19,389 nucleotides of DNA from JBKHBT01 sp046542255 (lineage in GTDB: Bacteria; UBP14; UBA6098; JBKHBT01), in NCBI GenBank assembly GCA_046542255.1, contig JBKHBT010000064.1, positions 1 to 19,389 of the forward strand, in the 5' to 3' direction. Below the pieces are notes generated by a model. That model saw nothing but the letters and a program-made list of their open reading frames with translations, did no database searches and had not been told where the DNA came from. The first letter of the stretch is position 1. The number at the start of each line of letters is the position of its first letter. This document shows positions 7,119 through 14,395 of this stretch, one piece after another. The position numbers and the translations under genes were made by a program.

Positions 7119-7784
7119 TTAGAGGCCTTCAAAAACAGACATGTCCAGGATTTCGAGAGTTTTGCCTTCATAGAGGATTAAATTTTTCTTTTTAAGCCTA
7201 CCAAGTAATCTGGAAAAAGTCGCTGGAATTGTACCGATTGCATTTGCCATGTTTTTCCTGGATATATCGATATAATATTTCTCTTTCACTCCATAATTAC
7301 GCATTAGATAGATAAAAAATCGTTCCTGAATCTCATAAGTTGTCAGAAATTCGATCCTTTCTGCCATGAAGCGGAGCTTTTTTAGCAACATCATAGCAAA
7401 TTCCTTACAGAATTGCTTGCTTTCGAATAGCCTCTGGAAATCCTGTTTCCTTATCTCCAAAACCAATGAGTCCACAACTGCATCGGCACTGACAGGATAT
7501 CTATTATCATCGAATATTATAGTTTCGGCGAAAACATTGTCTTGCTGAAGTATCCTTAATGTAGTTTCATTACCTTCATGATTTGTCTTATAGAGCCTTA
7601 CCTTACCGCCGATTAAAATAAAAAACTTCGCACCCCTAAGCCCTTGCATACAAATATTTTGGGATTTACTGTATGAAGTGAGCCGGCTAAAGGCTATAAT
7701 TTGCTCGAGTATCTCATCTGAAAGGCCGCTTAGAAGCTCGATTTTGCGCAATATTTCTGGAGTAAGTATCATCAGATTACCCAT
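7119..7784 (-). CDS. Crp/Fnr family transcriptional regulator
   Basis: Encodes 221 residues, the family's usual length. An N-terminal cyclic-nucleotide-binding-like beta-roll (about 10-115; FFILIGGKVRLYKTN, ILQQDNVFAETIIFDDN), a dimerisation helix (about 115-150) and a winged helix-turn-helix (about 165-215) are visible. The recognition region reads NAIGTIPATFSRLLGRLKK. The Glu that usually precedes the T-x-S-R segment (FNR: VETISR) is Ala here, so the DNA site may differ from those of FNR and CRP. No FNR-type N-terminal cysteine cluster is seen. Its ATG overlaps the last codons of the M20 gene by 8 nt (ATGGGTAA), so the two are translationally coupled. The effector is unknown. Confidence 0.9.
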   Translation of the reverse strand: MGNLMILTPEILRKIELLSGLSDEILEQIIAFSRLTSYSKSQNICMQGLRGAKFFILIGGKVRLYKTNHEGNETTLRILQQDNVFAETIIFDDNRYPVSADAVVDSLVLEIRKQDFQRLFESKQFCKEFAMMLLKKLRFMAERIEFLTTYEIQERFFIYLMRNYGVKEKYYIDISRKNMANAIGTIPATFSRLLGRLKKKNLILYEGKTLEILDMSVFEGL

Positions 7785-8928
7785 TTGTTTTGCTTATGAT
7801 CCTTTCAAAAAGCATAATAGATGGCACAATTATATCATCAGGGAAATCATAATCTGGATTGTGCAGCTTTGCATGATCGATTCCGCTTCCTATTCCGAAA
7901 AATACTCCAGGATAATGATCTGTGAAATATCCGAAATCCTCCGACCATCGGAAAGGTTTCTGGGGTTCTATAATATCGAGCTCGAGTTCTCTCGCAGAAT
8001 CAAGAAGATTATTAACACAGTCTTTGTCATTGATGGTAGCCGGGAAAATCTCCGTCCATTCTGTTTCTATCTTCAGATTATGCTTTTTGGCTATTTCTAT
8101 TGTTTTTTCTTTTGTTGCCCTTGCAAGCTCTTTCATATCCTTATTTGTATAGGAACGAAGAGTTGCCATAATTTCTGCATATCCCGGCGATGTTCCGAAA
8201 GCGATTTCGCCTATTCTGGCGTGAATGATAGTTGTTAGAATGAAATCTTCGAGTGTATCTTCGAGTGTACCAGGCAAATTATCTATCATTTTAATCGCAT
8301 CTGCGACTGCGATGGCAGGGCTAATGCCCTTTTCGGGTTCTCCTGCATGAGATGTCTTGCCAAAAAGCCTTGCTATAAATCCCCTGGATGCCGCAGCAAA
8401 TGTATCATAGCGGCTAATCACAGATCCTTCTGGAAATCCGGGAAGATTATGCAATGCAAAAACCATATCCGGCTCGATCTCTTTGAATTTAGAATCTTCG
8501 ATTACGTCTCTTGCGCCCTCGCCGACCTCTTCGGCTGGCTGAAATAGCAGAATTATCCTTCCCCTTTTCAGCTTGCCAAAAGAAAGTATCCTTGCAAGGC
8601 CAGCCATTATAGCCATATGGCCATCATGGCCGCACATATGCGAAATTCCGGGTTTTCTGCTATGATAGTCGAAGCGGTTGATTTCTTTGATTGGCAATGC
8701 ATCGATGTCGGTGCGAAGAAGAACAGATGGCCCGACATTATCACCTTCGAAAACCAGAGCAAATCCGAAACCACCGAGTTTTCTAATTATGCGGTCTGGA
8801 TTTCTTAGGCCAACAAAATCGATTACATGATTGAAAGTGTTTTTCTCTTTTCTGGATAATTCTGGATTTTGATGCAAAAAATGACGAAATTCAATCAATT
8901 CATCGAGTAAATTGTTATCTATAGGCAT
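7777..8928 (-). CDS. M20 family metallopeptidase/amidohydrolase (HipO/AbgA-like)
   Basis: Encodes 383 residues from ATG 8926-8928, directly behind GGAAGGAAATT; a longer frame from 8970 lacks a binding site. Family motifs: RTDIDALPI (72-80), CGHDGH (99-104), QPAEE (130-134), HNLPG (160-164), a dimerisation domain starting near residue 180 (FGKTSHAGEPEKGISPAIA), and SEDFGYF plus a late H-A-K-L-H-N segment supplying the last metal ligand. Enzymes of this group hydrolyse N-acyl or N-benzoyl amino acids, and sometimes dipeptides, with two metal ions in the cytoplasm. The acyl group cannot be predicted. First gene of a two-gene operon with the Crp/Fnr regulator. Confidence 0.93.
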   Translation of the reverse strand: MPIDNNLLDELIEFRHFLHQNPELSRKEKNTFNHVIDFVGLRNPDRIIRKLGGFGFALVFEGDNVGPSVLLRTDIDALPIKEINRFDYHSRKPGISHMCGHDGHMAIMAGLARILSFGKLKRGRIILLFQPAEEVGEGARDVIEDSKFKEIEPDMVFALHNLPGFPEGSVISRYDTFAAASRGFIARLFGKTSHAGEPEKGISPAIAVADAIKMIDNLPGTLEDTLEDFILTTIIHARIGEIAFGTSPGYAEIMATLRSYTNKDMKELARATKEKTIEIAKKHNLKIETEWTEIFPATINDKDCVNNLLDSARELELDIIEPQKPFRWSEDFGYFTDHYPGVFFGIGSGIDHAKLHNPDYDFPDDIIVPSIMLFERIISKTNG

Positions 8929-8956
8929 AATTTCCTTCCGAATTAGTTCAGATAAT

Positions 8957-8984
8957 AAATTACGCCGCAAATAAAAAAAATCAA
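8957..8984 (-). promoter_or_regulatory. Putative promoter of the M20-regulator operon
   Basis: On the minus strand TTGATT (8984-8979) is followed after 16 bp by TAATTT (8962-8957), about 30 nt before the ATG at 8928. Confidence 0.4.
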
Positions 8985-9051
8985 TGATTTTTTGTAATTA
9001 TCATTATTGCTTTTGAGCTAAGTTATAGTATTTTTTAATATAAAAAGAATG

Positions 9052-9081
9052 ATTGACATATCAATTTTATTTATGTAAATT
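9052..9081 (+). promoter_or_regulatory. Putative promoter with an overlapping FNR-like palindrome
   Basis: TTGACA (9053-9058) and TAAATT (9076-9081) are 17 bp apart upstream of the barrel-like protein gene. The -35 box lies inside the inverted repeat ATTGA-CATA-TCAAT (9052-9065). The arms resemble half-sites bound by Crp/Fnr proteins, and such a regulator is encoded at 7119-7784. A site over the -35 box would be expected to repress. Confidence 0.4.
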
Positions 9082-9120
9082 TACCCTATAAATATGAAAA
9101 CGATTAAACATGGAGGAAAG

Positions 9121-9804
9121 ATGAAAAGAGCGATTTTAATTACAATGCTACTTTTATTGGTAACTGCAAGTTTTGCAGAAAATACAAAACCAGGCGGCGC
9201 CAGCATACAATTTGGCTACCTGGTTTCTGACAATGACGCTGCTATACAGACTGCCAAAGCAATGGGCCTGGAAACCGAAAGTACAAATCAGCTTCATCTG
9301 GATATCAATGGCTGGAGCGTATTGAACAGATATATGCGCCTGGGCGGAGTGCTTTCTGGCGGTTGGTTCGATGCTAAAGGTGAGCCTGATGAGGACATAT
9401 TCGATTCCGATGAATCCGGCGTAGGATTCGGAAATGTTAGCATTGCACTGCTGCCCGAAATCCACATGACTTTTGGCCCTGCAAATATCAGCGGTGGCCT
9501 AAGCGTGGGTGGTGGTTCGATTATTACTTCTGTCAATGATTGGAATGGCGATAATGATGGTGATATGTTCTTCTACGGTTTCACAAGGCCACAGGTTTCT
9601 GCTGGTTATGACCTTGGCCCGGTTGGCGTTAGGGCAACGATTGGCTATCATCTTCCATTTACGGGAGATAAAGGCGAATTCTGGTTTATTCCCGAGGGTG
9701 GCGATAGCACCGAAAAGCAGACTTATGAATTCGAGACCACCGATTTAGGCGGGCCATTCTTTGAAATCGGCCTATTCTTTGGTGAGCTGGGAATTAGAGA
9801 CTAA
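9121..9804 (+). CDS. Probable outer-membrane or periplasmic beta-rich protein, family not recognised
   Basis: Encodes 227 residues from ATG 9121, 4 nt after GGAGG; an in-frame ATG at 9094 has no binding site. Residues 1-19 are a signal peptide (MKRAILITMLLLLVTASFA). The mature part alternates polar and hydrophobic residues with many glycines and ends FFEIGLFFGEL, as in small beta-barrels: strands such as ASIQFGYLVS, RYMRLGGVLSGGWF, ANISGGLSVGGGSII and VGVRATIGYHLPF are visible. Acidic Gly/Asn/Asp-rich segments (DWNGDNDGDMFF) could be surface loops or bind calcium. No specific family recognised. It is a single-gene transcript with its own terminator. Confidence 0.75.
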   Translation: MKRAILITMLLLLVTASFAENTKPGGASIQFGYLVSDNDAAIQTAKAMGLETESTNQLHLDINGWSVLNRYMRLGGVLSGGWFDAKGEPDEDIFDSDESGVGFGNVSIALLPEIHMTFGPANISGGLSVGGGSIITSVNDWNGDNDGDMFFYGFTRPQVSAGYDLGPVGVRATIGYHLPFTGDKGEFWFIPEGGDSTEKQTYEFETTDLGGPFFEIGLFFGELGIRD

Positions 9805-9828
9805 ATATTTTGCAAAATAGAATTTAAA

Positions 9829-9858
9829 AGCGCTGCTTCTTGGTGGCGCTTTTTTTTT
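9829..9858 (+). terminator. Intrinsic terminator of the barrel-like gene
   Basis: AGCGCTGC, loop TTCTTG, GTGGCGCT form an eight-pair stem with two G-U pairs, followed by eight T. The T tract touches the stop codon of the broken MBL gene on the other strand (9857-9859). Confidence 0.88.
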
Positions 9859-10071
9859 ATACCTCGATTACCTTGCCTACGCCGCCTTCTACGTAACTAT
9901 TTGGATATCTGGCTTTTATCTCGTCTTTGAATTTTGTGCAATGTGTAGCACAAATAAGATCGAGTCCTTTCAGCTTTTCTGGCTTTGTACCGTGAAGGCC
10001 GCCGATAATTCCGTGAACAGGGCCATATGTTTCGGCTATTTCCAGACAATGCGCTGTTCCGCATTGTCTGG
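9857..10071 (-). pseudogene. 3' remnant of a metallo-beta-lactamase-fold hydrolase
   Basis: About 65 C-terminal residues remain: LEIAETYGPVHGIIGGLHG, a short linker, then LICATHCTKFKDEIKARYPN and GGVGKVIEV. This matches the C-terminal end of MBL-fold proteins of the group once annotated as dihydropterin-methyl-ribofuranosylaminobenzene-phosphate synthases, where GG(F/L)H and the C-H-C-T segment supply metal ligands late in the protein. The usual G-C-x-H-x-G-I segment before this point is replaced by residues encoded by the hairpin at 10042-10071, and the first ~180 residues of the family are missing. The reading frame stays open to 10117 only by chance, through sequence that codes on the other strand. 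Confidence 0.7.
10042..10071. repeat. Dispersed repeat, copy C (hairpin 1 only)
   Basis: CCAGACAATGCG, loop CTGTTC, CGCATTGTCTGG is a perfect 12-bp inverted repeat. Its core is identical to hairpin 1 of copy B. The linker and AT-rich hairpin 2 of full copies are absent. It sits exactly where two truncated genes of opposite direction meet. Confidence 0.85.
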
Positions 10072-10072
10072 C

Positions 10073-10285
10073 GCGCTTATGCCAAGAGAATTTGAAATGG
10101 GCAATATCTATCTCCATCCCGAACAGGTGCTTTTTGCGCTGACTACTGTGGCAAGATTGACTGCGCAGATTCCACTTTCTTTTATTTCTGAGCGAAGAAG
10201 TAAATCTTTAGGCGAAGTTTTCTATTATGTAAGGCGTTTTCCCAAGGTATATTTGGCAAGATTTGCATGGTGGCGATATCGCTAA
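10073..10285 (+). pseudogene. Probable 3' remnant of an unidentified gene
   Basis: From ATG 10079 there is a 68-residue frame (MPREFEMGNIYLHPEQVLFA ... SLGEVFYYVRRFPKVYLARF, ending AWWRYR) with codon use like that of the native genes but no ribosome binding site. The basic, aromatic-rich ending looks like the natural end of a larger protein; a glycosyltransferase-like tail is possible but unproven. The likely reading is that its 5' part was lost at the hairpin. An intact small gene is the alternative. Confidence 0.4.
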
Positions 10286-10340
10286 AGGGCTTTTCAGTTT
10301 TTATACTTGGAAATAGCAGAAATTATCATAAATTATTGCT

Positions 10341-10952
10341 ATGAAGATGAAACATCAAAAATGGCTCAAATTATCCGGCATAATTATAATAGGGAATATT
10401 GCGGCTGTATCCGGTATTCTTTCTTTTATAGGTGTTAAGGCATTTGAGAATCCATTTTATCTAGCTCTATGGATGATATTGGCCGGGCTTTGTATCGCAA
10501 CTGCTGTTCTTTTCAAAAAGGCGCGTTATATTCATATATTATTTGCGATTTTGATTTTGGTACTGGCTGCCGAACGCGGTTTCAATTCATTCGAATTTAT
10601 CAAGGTAAATATGGGCGAAACAACAAAATCAAAGATACTCGATTGTAATATTCAATTAGACAGCTTCAAGAAGCCCAGCCCGATGGATAAAAATTACCGC
10701 AGCAATTTCACCATAATAGCACCGAATGGTGAAGAATATAGCAAAACAGCATCGGTTAATCATCCTGCATATTTCGCCGGAATAGGGATTTATCAATATG
10801 CGTATAATACCGGCTATACTGTCGAGAATGTCTATCTTATCAGGACAAATCGATTTGTATATCCCTTGTTCGCTATTGGAATATTGCTCTCATTTGCATT
10901 TTTTGTCTATTATATCTTCAAGAGAAGGCGTGGTGAAGATGTTACTGGATAA
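10341..10952 (+). CDS. Short ResB-like cytochrome c biogenesis protein
   Basis: Encodes 203 residues. There are three N-terminal membrane segments (about 11-30, 38-58, 63-79), an extracytoplasmic domain (about 85-170) and a final membrane helix (about 172-190) with a basic tail KRRRGED. The outer domain holds IQLDSFKKPSPMD, FTIIAPNGEEY and VNHPAYFAGIGIYQYAYN, typical of ResB/Ccs1, the System II partner that helps deliver haem to apocytochrome c. Typical ResB proteins are much longer, so this is a compact form. No ribosome binding site precedes ATG 10341; ATG 10347 is possible, and a TTGGAA/TAAATT pair at 10307-10334 would make the mRNA nearly leaderless. It overlaps the ccsA-like gene by 14 nt. 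Confidence 0.85.
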   Translation: MKMKHQKWLKLSGIIIIGNIAAVSGILSFIGVKAFENPFYLALWMILAGLCIATAVLFKKARYIHILFAILILVLAAERGFNSFEFIKVNMGETTKSKILDCNIQLDSFKKPSPMDKNYRSNFTIIAPNGEEYSKTASVNHPAYFAGIGIYQYAYNTGYTVENVYLIRTNRFVYPLFAIGILLSFAFFVYYIFKRRRGEDVTG

Positions 10953-11628
10953 AGCGATAGTGATACTTGCTGCCCTTTCTGCATTGGGCGTTATCGTAAT
11001 GAAGAAGCGTTTCTTTGCTTTGCTGGCCGCTCTTTTTGTATTCAGCGCATTATTTTTGCGTTCTGCCGAGGCTTTGCGGCCATTTGGAATTGGAATGCTC
11101 GAGAGTATTCTGGTTTTCGCACTCGCACTTTTCATAAGAGCCTACATTTCGGATATCGACCATTTTGCTGGTAAGATGACCTTGCTATTCGGCGGCGGAT
11201 TATGTGCGCTTATGGCATGGATGACTAATGATTTTTACTATCTGAAGCCGATTATGCCGGCGCTACGGAGTCCTTTGTTTTATTTGCATATACCGCTATT
11301 TTTTGCTGGCTATGCCTGCCTTAGCTATCAGACAGCACGGGCGATAAAGGGCAAAACTCCGAGATTGGGCATGGCTGTTTCATTCATATTTGCTGGAATT
11401 ATCACTGGCGGCATCTGGGCGCATTATGCCTGGGGCTTTGCATGGAGCTGGGACCCGAAAGAAACATGGTCGCTTATTACTATGCTGATTCTTATCATGG
11501 CAGAGCATATCGATAATCCTAAATGGAAGAGAATATTTACAATTATTGCTTTTTTGGCGATGCTGTTTACATTTATTGGTATAGCATTCTTTTTCACCGG
11601 GCTTCATTCCTATCAATCACCGGGTTAG
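10939..11628 (+). CDS. ccsA: CcsA/ResC-type cytochrome c assembly protein
   Basis: Encodes 229 residues from ATG 10939 inside the end of the ResB-like gene; GTG 10933 is the alternative start. Six to seven membrane helices are visible. The tryptophan-rich haem-handling motif is present (WAHYAWGFAWSWDPKE, residues 160-175). Flanking histidines at H117 (YLHIPLFF) and H223 (FTGLHSY) fit the pair expected to ligate haem. With the ResB-like protein it would form a System II complex that exports haem and attaches it to CXXCH apocytochromes outside the inner membrane. No thiol-redox partner (ResA/CcdA) is in the window. Translational coupling to the preceding gene is likely. Confidence 0.92.
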   Translation: MLLDKAIVILAALSALGVIVMKKRFFALLAALFVFSALFLRSAEALRPFGIGMLESILVFALALFIRAYISDIDHFAGKMTLLFGGGLCALMAWMTNDFYYLKPIMPALRSPLFYLHIPLFFAGYACLSYQTARAIKGKTPRLGMAVSFIFAGIITGGIWAHYAWGFAWSWDPKETWSLITMLILIMAEHIDNPKWKRIFTIIAFLAMLFTFIGIAFFFTGLHSYQSPG

Positions 11629-11642
11629 AGAATATGCTGCTG

Positions 11643-11721
11643 AGTATTATTATCCATGTAGGGTAATACTTCAGTGAAGCCTTTTTGGTGTATATTTTAC
11701 TTTATATATATGGCTTTAAAA
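11643..11721 (+). repeat. Dispersed two-hairpin repeat, copy D (diverged, + orientation)
   Basis: The 3' half matches copies A and B: TCAGTGAAGCCTTTTTGG from 11671, an AT-rich stretch, then TATATATGGCTTTAAAAT to 11721. The GACAATGCG hairpin is replaced by a different inverted repeat, AGTATTA (11643-11649) with TAATACT (11664-11670). The copy begins 14 nt after the ccsA stop. A diverged or recombinant copy is the simplest reading. Confidence 0.65.
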
Positions 11722-11830
11722 TAGGATAAAGCTATGATTGGATTGGGTTAGTTTAGCCGCCAAGGCTGGTTTTGGAGTATTATGCATTATATCAATAAGG
11801 CATTACAAAAGAAGAGATAATAAATATGCT

Positions 11831-11858
11831 TTGATTTCGATGATATTTGCTTTATTTT
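11831..11858 (+). promoter_or_regulatory. Putative promoter of the YfhO-family gene
   Basis: TTGATT at 11831-11836 and TATTTT at 11853-11858 are 16 bp apart, about 30 nt before the ATG at 11888. Confidence 0.4.
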
Positions 11859-11887
11859 ATGGAAAATAATGAGATAAAGGAGATAAT

Positions 11888-14326
11888 ATGAAGAAAAATA
11901 AAAAGAAGACAAAATCCCAAAAACAAAGTACTAAATCCCAGAAGTCGCAAACTTTTTTCGATAGGCTGCCATCATGGGCCATCGCACTTGGTTTTTTATT
12001 TATTATTTGGGTAGTATTATTTAGCAAATTCATCTTTTCCGGCGATATGCTGATGGGCACGGATATGATGCAAAATGGCTATTTCGACAGAAACTTTTTG
12101 GCCAATAGCCTAAAGGACGGCTTCTTCCCGCTCTGGGAACCATATCTTCATGGCGGAATGCCATTTATCGAGGCGATGCATGGAGTTGTGTTCTATCCGA
12201 CTACCATTTTGAACCTGATACTTCCAGTTCACTATGCTCTCGGGCTTTCTATGATTTTGCATGTGCTTCTGGCTGGCCTTTTTACATTCTTATTTTTGAA
12301 GAGAATTGGAATTCCTCGTATGGTGGCATTTATCGGCGGGCTTTCATATATGCTGGCGCCATTTTTTGTCAGCTATATCTATGGCGGCCATGATGGCAAG
12401 ATGTTTGTGATTTCGCTTTTCCCATTGGCGATGTATGCTCTGGAGGTAGCGCTCAGGCGCAAGAAATTGCATTATTATCTACTTTTCGGCCTTGTCTATT
12501 TCTTCATGGTTATATCGCCGCATATGCAATTGGCATATTTTTCTTCATGGCTTTTGGGAGCTTATTTTGTATTTCATCATATTCGCCAGCTTGTCAAAAA
12601 GCGTGAGAAAATTGGCCAGGCGCTATTGCAGACTGGTGCATTTTTCCTGGGCGTATTGCTACTTCTTGCAGTCGCTGCGCCACAGATTTTGCCTCCGACC
12701 AAATATCTTGGGGAATATTCCCAGCGTAAGCAGCATGAGGAAAGCGGATATGAATACTCGACATCATGGTCGCTTCATCCCGGCGAGATGGCATCGCTAT
12801 TAAATCACGATTTCGTGGGCCAGAGCGTAAAAGAAAATACATATTGGAGCAAGAATCCTTTCAAACTAAATAGCGACTATGCCGGGCTTTTGCCGATTAT
12901 TATCGGGATATTTGCTCTTATCTTTTCGACCCGGCCCAGAAAATGGCTTTTCTTTGGAAGTGCTGTATTTACCGGTATTTTTGCACTTGGAGGAAATACG
13001 CCATTTTTCAGAATTTTCTATCATCTAATTCCACAGGTTAAGAAATTCCGTGCACCATCGATGATTATTTTCTTATTTGGCTTTTCGATGATCGTCCTTA
13101 TGGCTTATGGCCTCGAAGCGATCGCTGATAAAAAGCTTCGTGAGAAAATCAGCAAGAAGAAATTCAATATGTATATATTAATTGCTGCCGGAATTGTGCT
13201 TCTGGGAGCTATTATTACTTCGGCGGGCGGAATTAGTTTGATTAAGTTCTTCAATCCTTCGCTATCTGGCACCCAGATGCAGGCGGCAAACCGCGCGGTG
13301 GAGAATTTTACTCAAACCGCATGGCTTAATCTATTTTTAATTTATATCGCTCTTGGGATTATGTGGCTATGGTTCAATCGCAAGATGAAGGCTGGATTTG
13401 CAGTGGCGATTTTCTCATTGATTATTGTTTTAGACCTCTGGCGAGTAAATAAGGACTATATTCAGGTAATCGAGCCGGAACCATTATACTCCAAAAAGCA
13501 GGTGGTCGATTATCTTCTCGAGCAAAAAGAGAAGGAAGGGCCATTCCGCGTATTCATTATGCCTAAGACTTTTGGCCAGATTGAAGATACTTATCTGGCA
13601 AATTATGGCCTCGAAGAGGTTACATTCACAGCATTGCATGGTAATCAATTGATCTGGTATGATAAATTCGTAGGCCGTTTGCAGTCGCAGCAAGGCAAGC
13701 AACCTAATCTATTTTATCCGGTATTCTGGGATATTTTGAATGTTCGATATCTCGTTACAAAGAGCCAACTTTATGAACAGTGGATGAGCCATCTGGAGGC
13801 GGTTGGCATGATCGGTAACATCGCTGTTTACAAGAATCCAAATGCATTGCCGAGGGCTACCGTATTCGAGAATTATGAAATAACCGATGATCGCCAAAAA
13901 ATAATCGATGGCCTGAGAATGGACGCGCTTAACCCTTACAAGACCGTCTATCTGGAAGAAGACCCGGGAATCCAGCTTCTGGATAAACCCGACTCGCTTC
14001 TTAGAACCTATCCTGCCGAGGTCAAAGGTTTGGAATCATTTAATGAATTCACCGTAGAAGCCAATGCACCAGATGGTGGAATCCTATTTTTGTCCGAAAA
14101 CTATTATCCCGATTGGAAATGCTATAGTGATGGCAAAGAGCTTCCGATTATGCGCGCAAATTATTCTTTCCGCGCAGTGCCACTCGAGCCAGGCCAGCAC
14201 ACGCTCGAATTCCGCTATGAAAGCCCGATTATCAAAAAGAGCTTTATGCTGTCTCTGATTGCGATTATCCTGACGATTGGGCTATTTGTGGTCAGCATGA
14301 TTGTCTCGAAGAAGGGTGATAAGTAA
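11888..14326 (+). CDS. YfhO family membrane protein
   Basis: Encodes 812 residues with a good AAAGGAGATAAT site. A lysine/serine/glutamine-rich cytoplasmic start (1-25) precedes about 12 membrane helices. The first outer loop holds GTDMMQNGYFD and PLWEPYLHGGMPFIE, characteristic of the family and GT-C-like. A large soluble domain (about 530-780) follows, ending with LSENYYPDWKCYSDGKELP and the strand PLEPGQHTLEFRYESP, the standard YfhO C-terminal signature, then one last helix (about 787-805). YfhO of Gram-positive bacteria is linked to glycosylation of lipoteichoic acid; in a diderm the target is probably another envelope glycan, which is inference. Convergent with the Lol-type permease gene, with a 69-nt gap and no clear terminator. 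Confidence 0.9.
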   Translation: MKKNKKKTKSQKQSTKSQKSQTFFDRLPSWAIALGFLFIIWVVLFSKFIFSGDMLMGTDMMQNGYFDRNFLANSLKDGFFPLWEPYLHGGMPFIEAMHGVVFYPTTILNLILPVHYALGLSMILHVLLAGLFTFLFLKRIGIPRMVAFIGGLSYMLAPFFVSYIYGGHDGKMFVISLFPLAMYALEVALRRKKLHYYLLFGLVYFFMVISPHMQLAYFSSWLLGAYFVFHHIRQLVKKREKIGQALLQTGAFFLGVLLLLAVAAPQILPPTKYLGEYSQRKQHEESGYEYSTSWSLHPGEMASLLNHDFVGQSVKENTYWSKNPFKLNSDYAGLLPIIIGIFALIFSTRPRKWLFFGSAVFTGIFALGGNTPFFRIFYHLIPQVKKFRAPSMIIFLFGFSMIVLMAYGLEAIADKKLREKISKKKFNMYILIAAGIVLLGAIITSAGGISLIKFFNPSLSGTQMQAANRAVENFTQTAWLNLFLIYIALGIMWLWFNRKMKAGFAVAIFSLIIVLDLWRVNKDYIQVIEPEPLYSKKQVVDYLLEQKEKEGPFRVFIMPKTFGQIEDTYLANYGLEEVTFTALHGNQLIWYDKFVGRLQSQQGKQPNLFYPVFWDILNVRYLVTKSQLYEQWMSHLEAVGMIGNIAVYKNPNALPRATVFENYEITDDRQKIIDGLRMDALNPYKTVYLEEDPGIQLLDKPDSLLRTYPAEVKGLESFNEFTVEANAPDGGILFLSENYYPDWKCYSDGKELPIMRANYSFRAVPLEPGQHTLEFRYESPIIKKSFMLSLIAIILTIGLFVVSMIVSKKGDK

Positions 14327-14395
14327 AGATATTGCGCCCATAAATCATAAAGCGGCTTGATAATTTCAACAAAACACAATTTGAATTAAGCTCTA

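Noticed and set aside
9941..10285. A single 114-residue gene on the plus strand
   Set aside because: Its first part is antisense to the well-matching MBL-fold remnant and its middle is the repeat hairpin; only the last ~68 codons look like real coding sequence.
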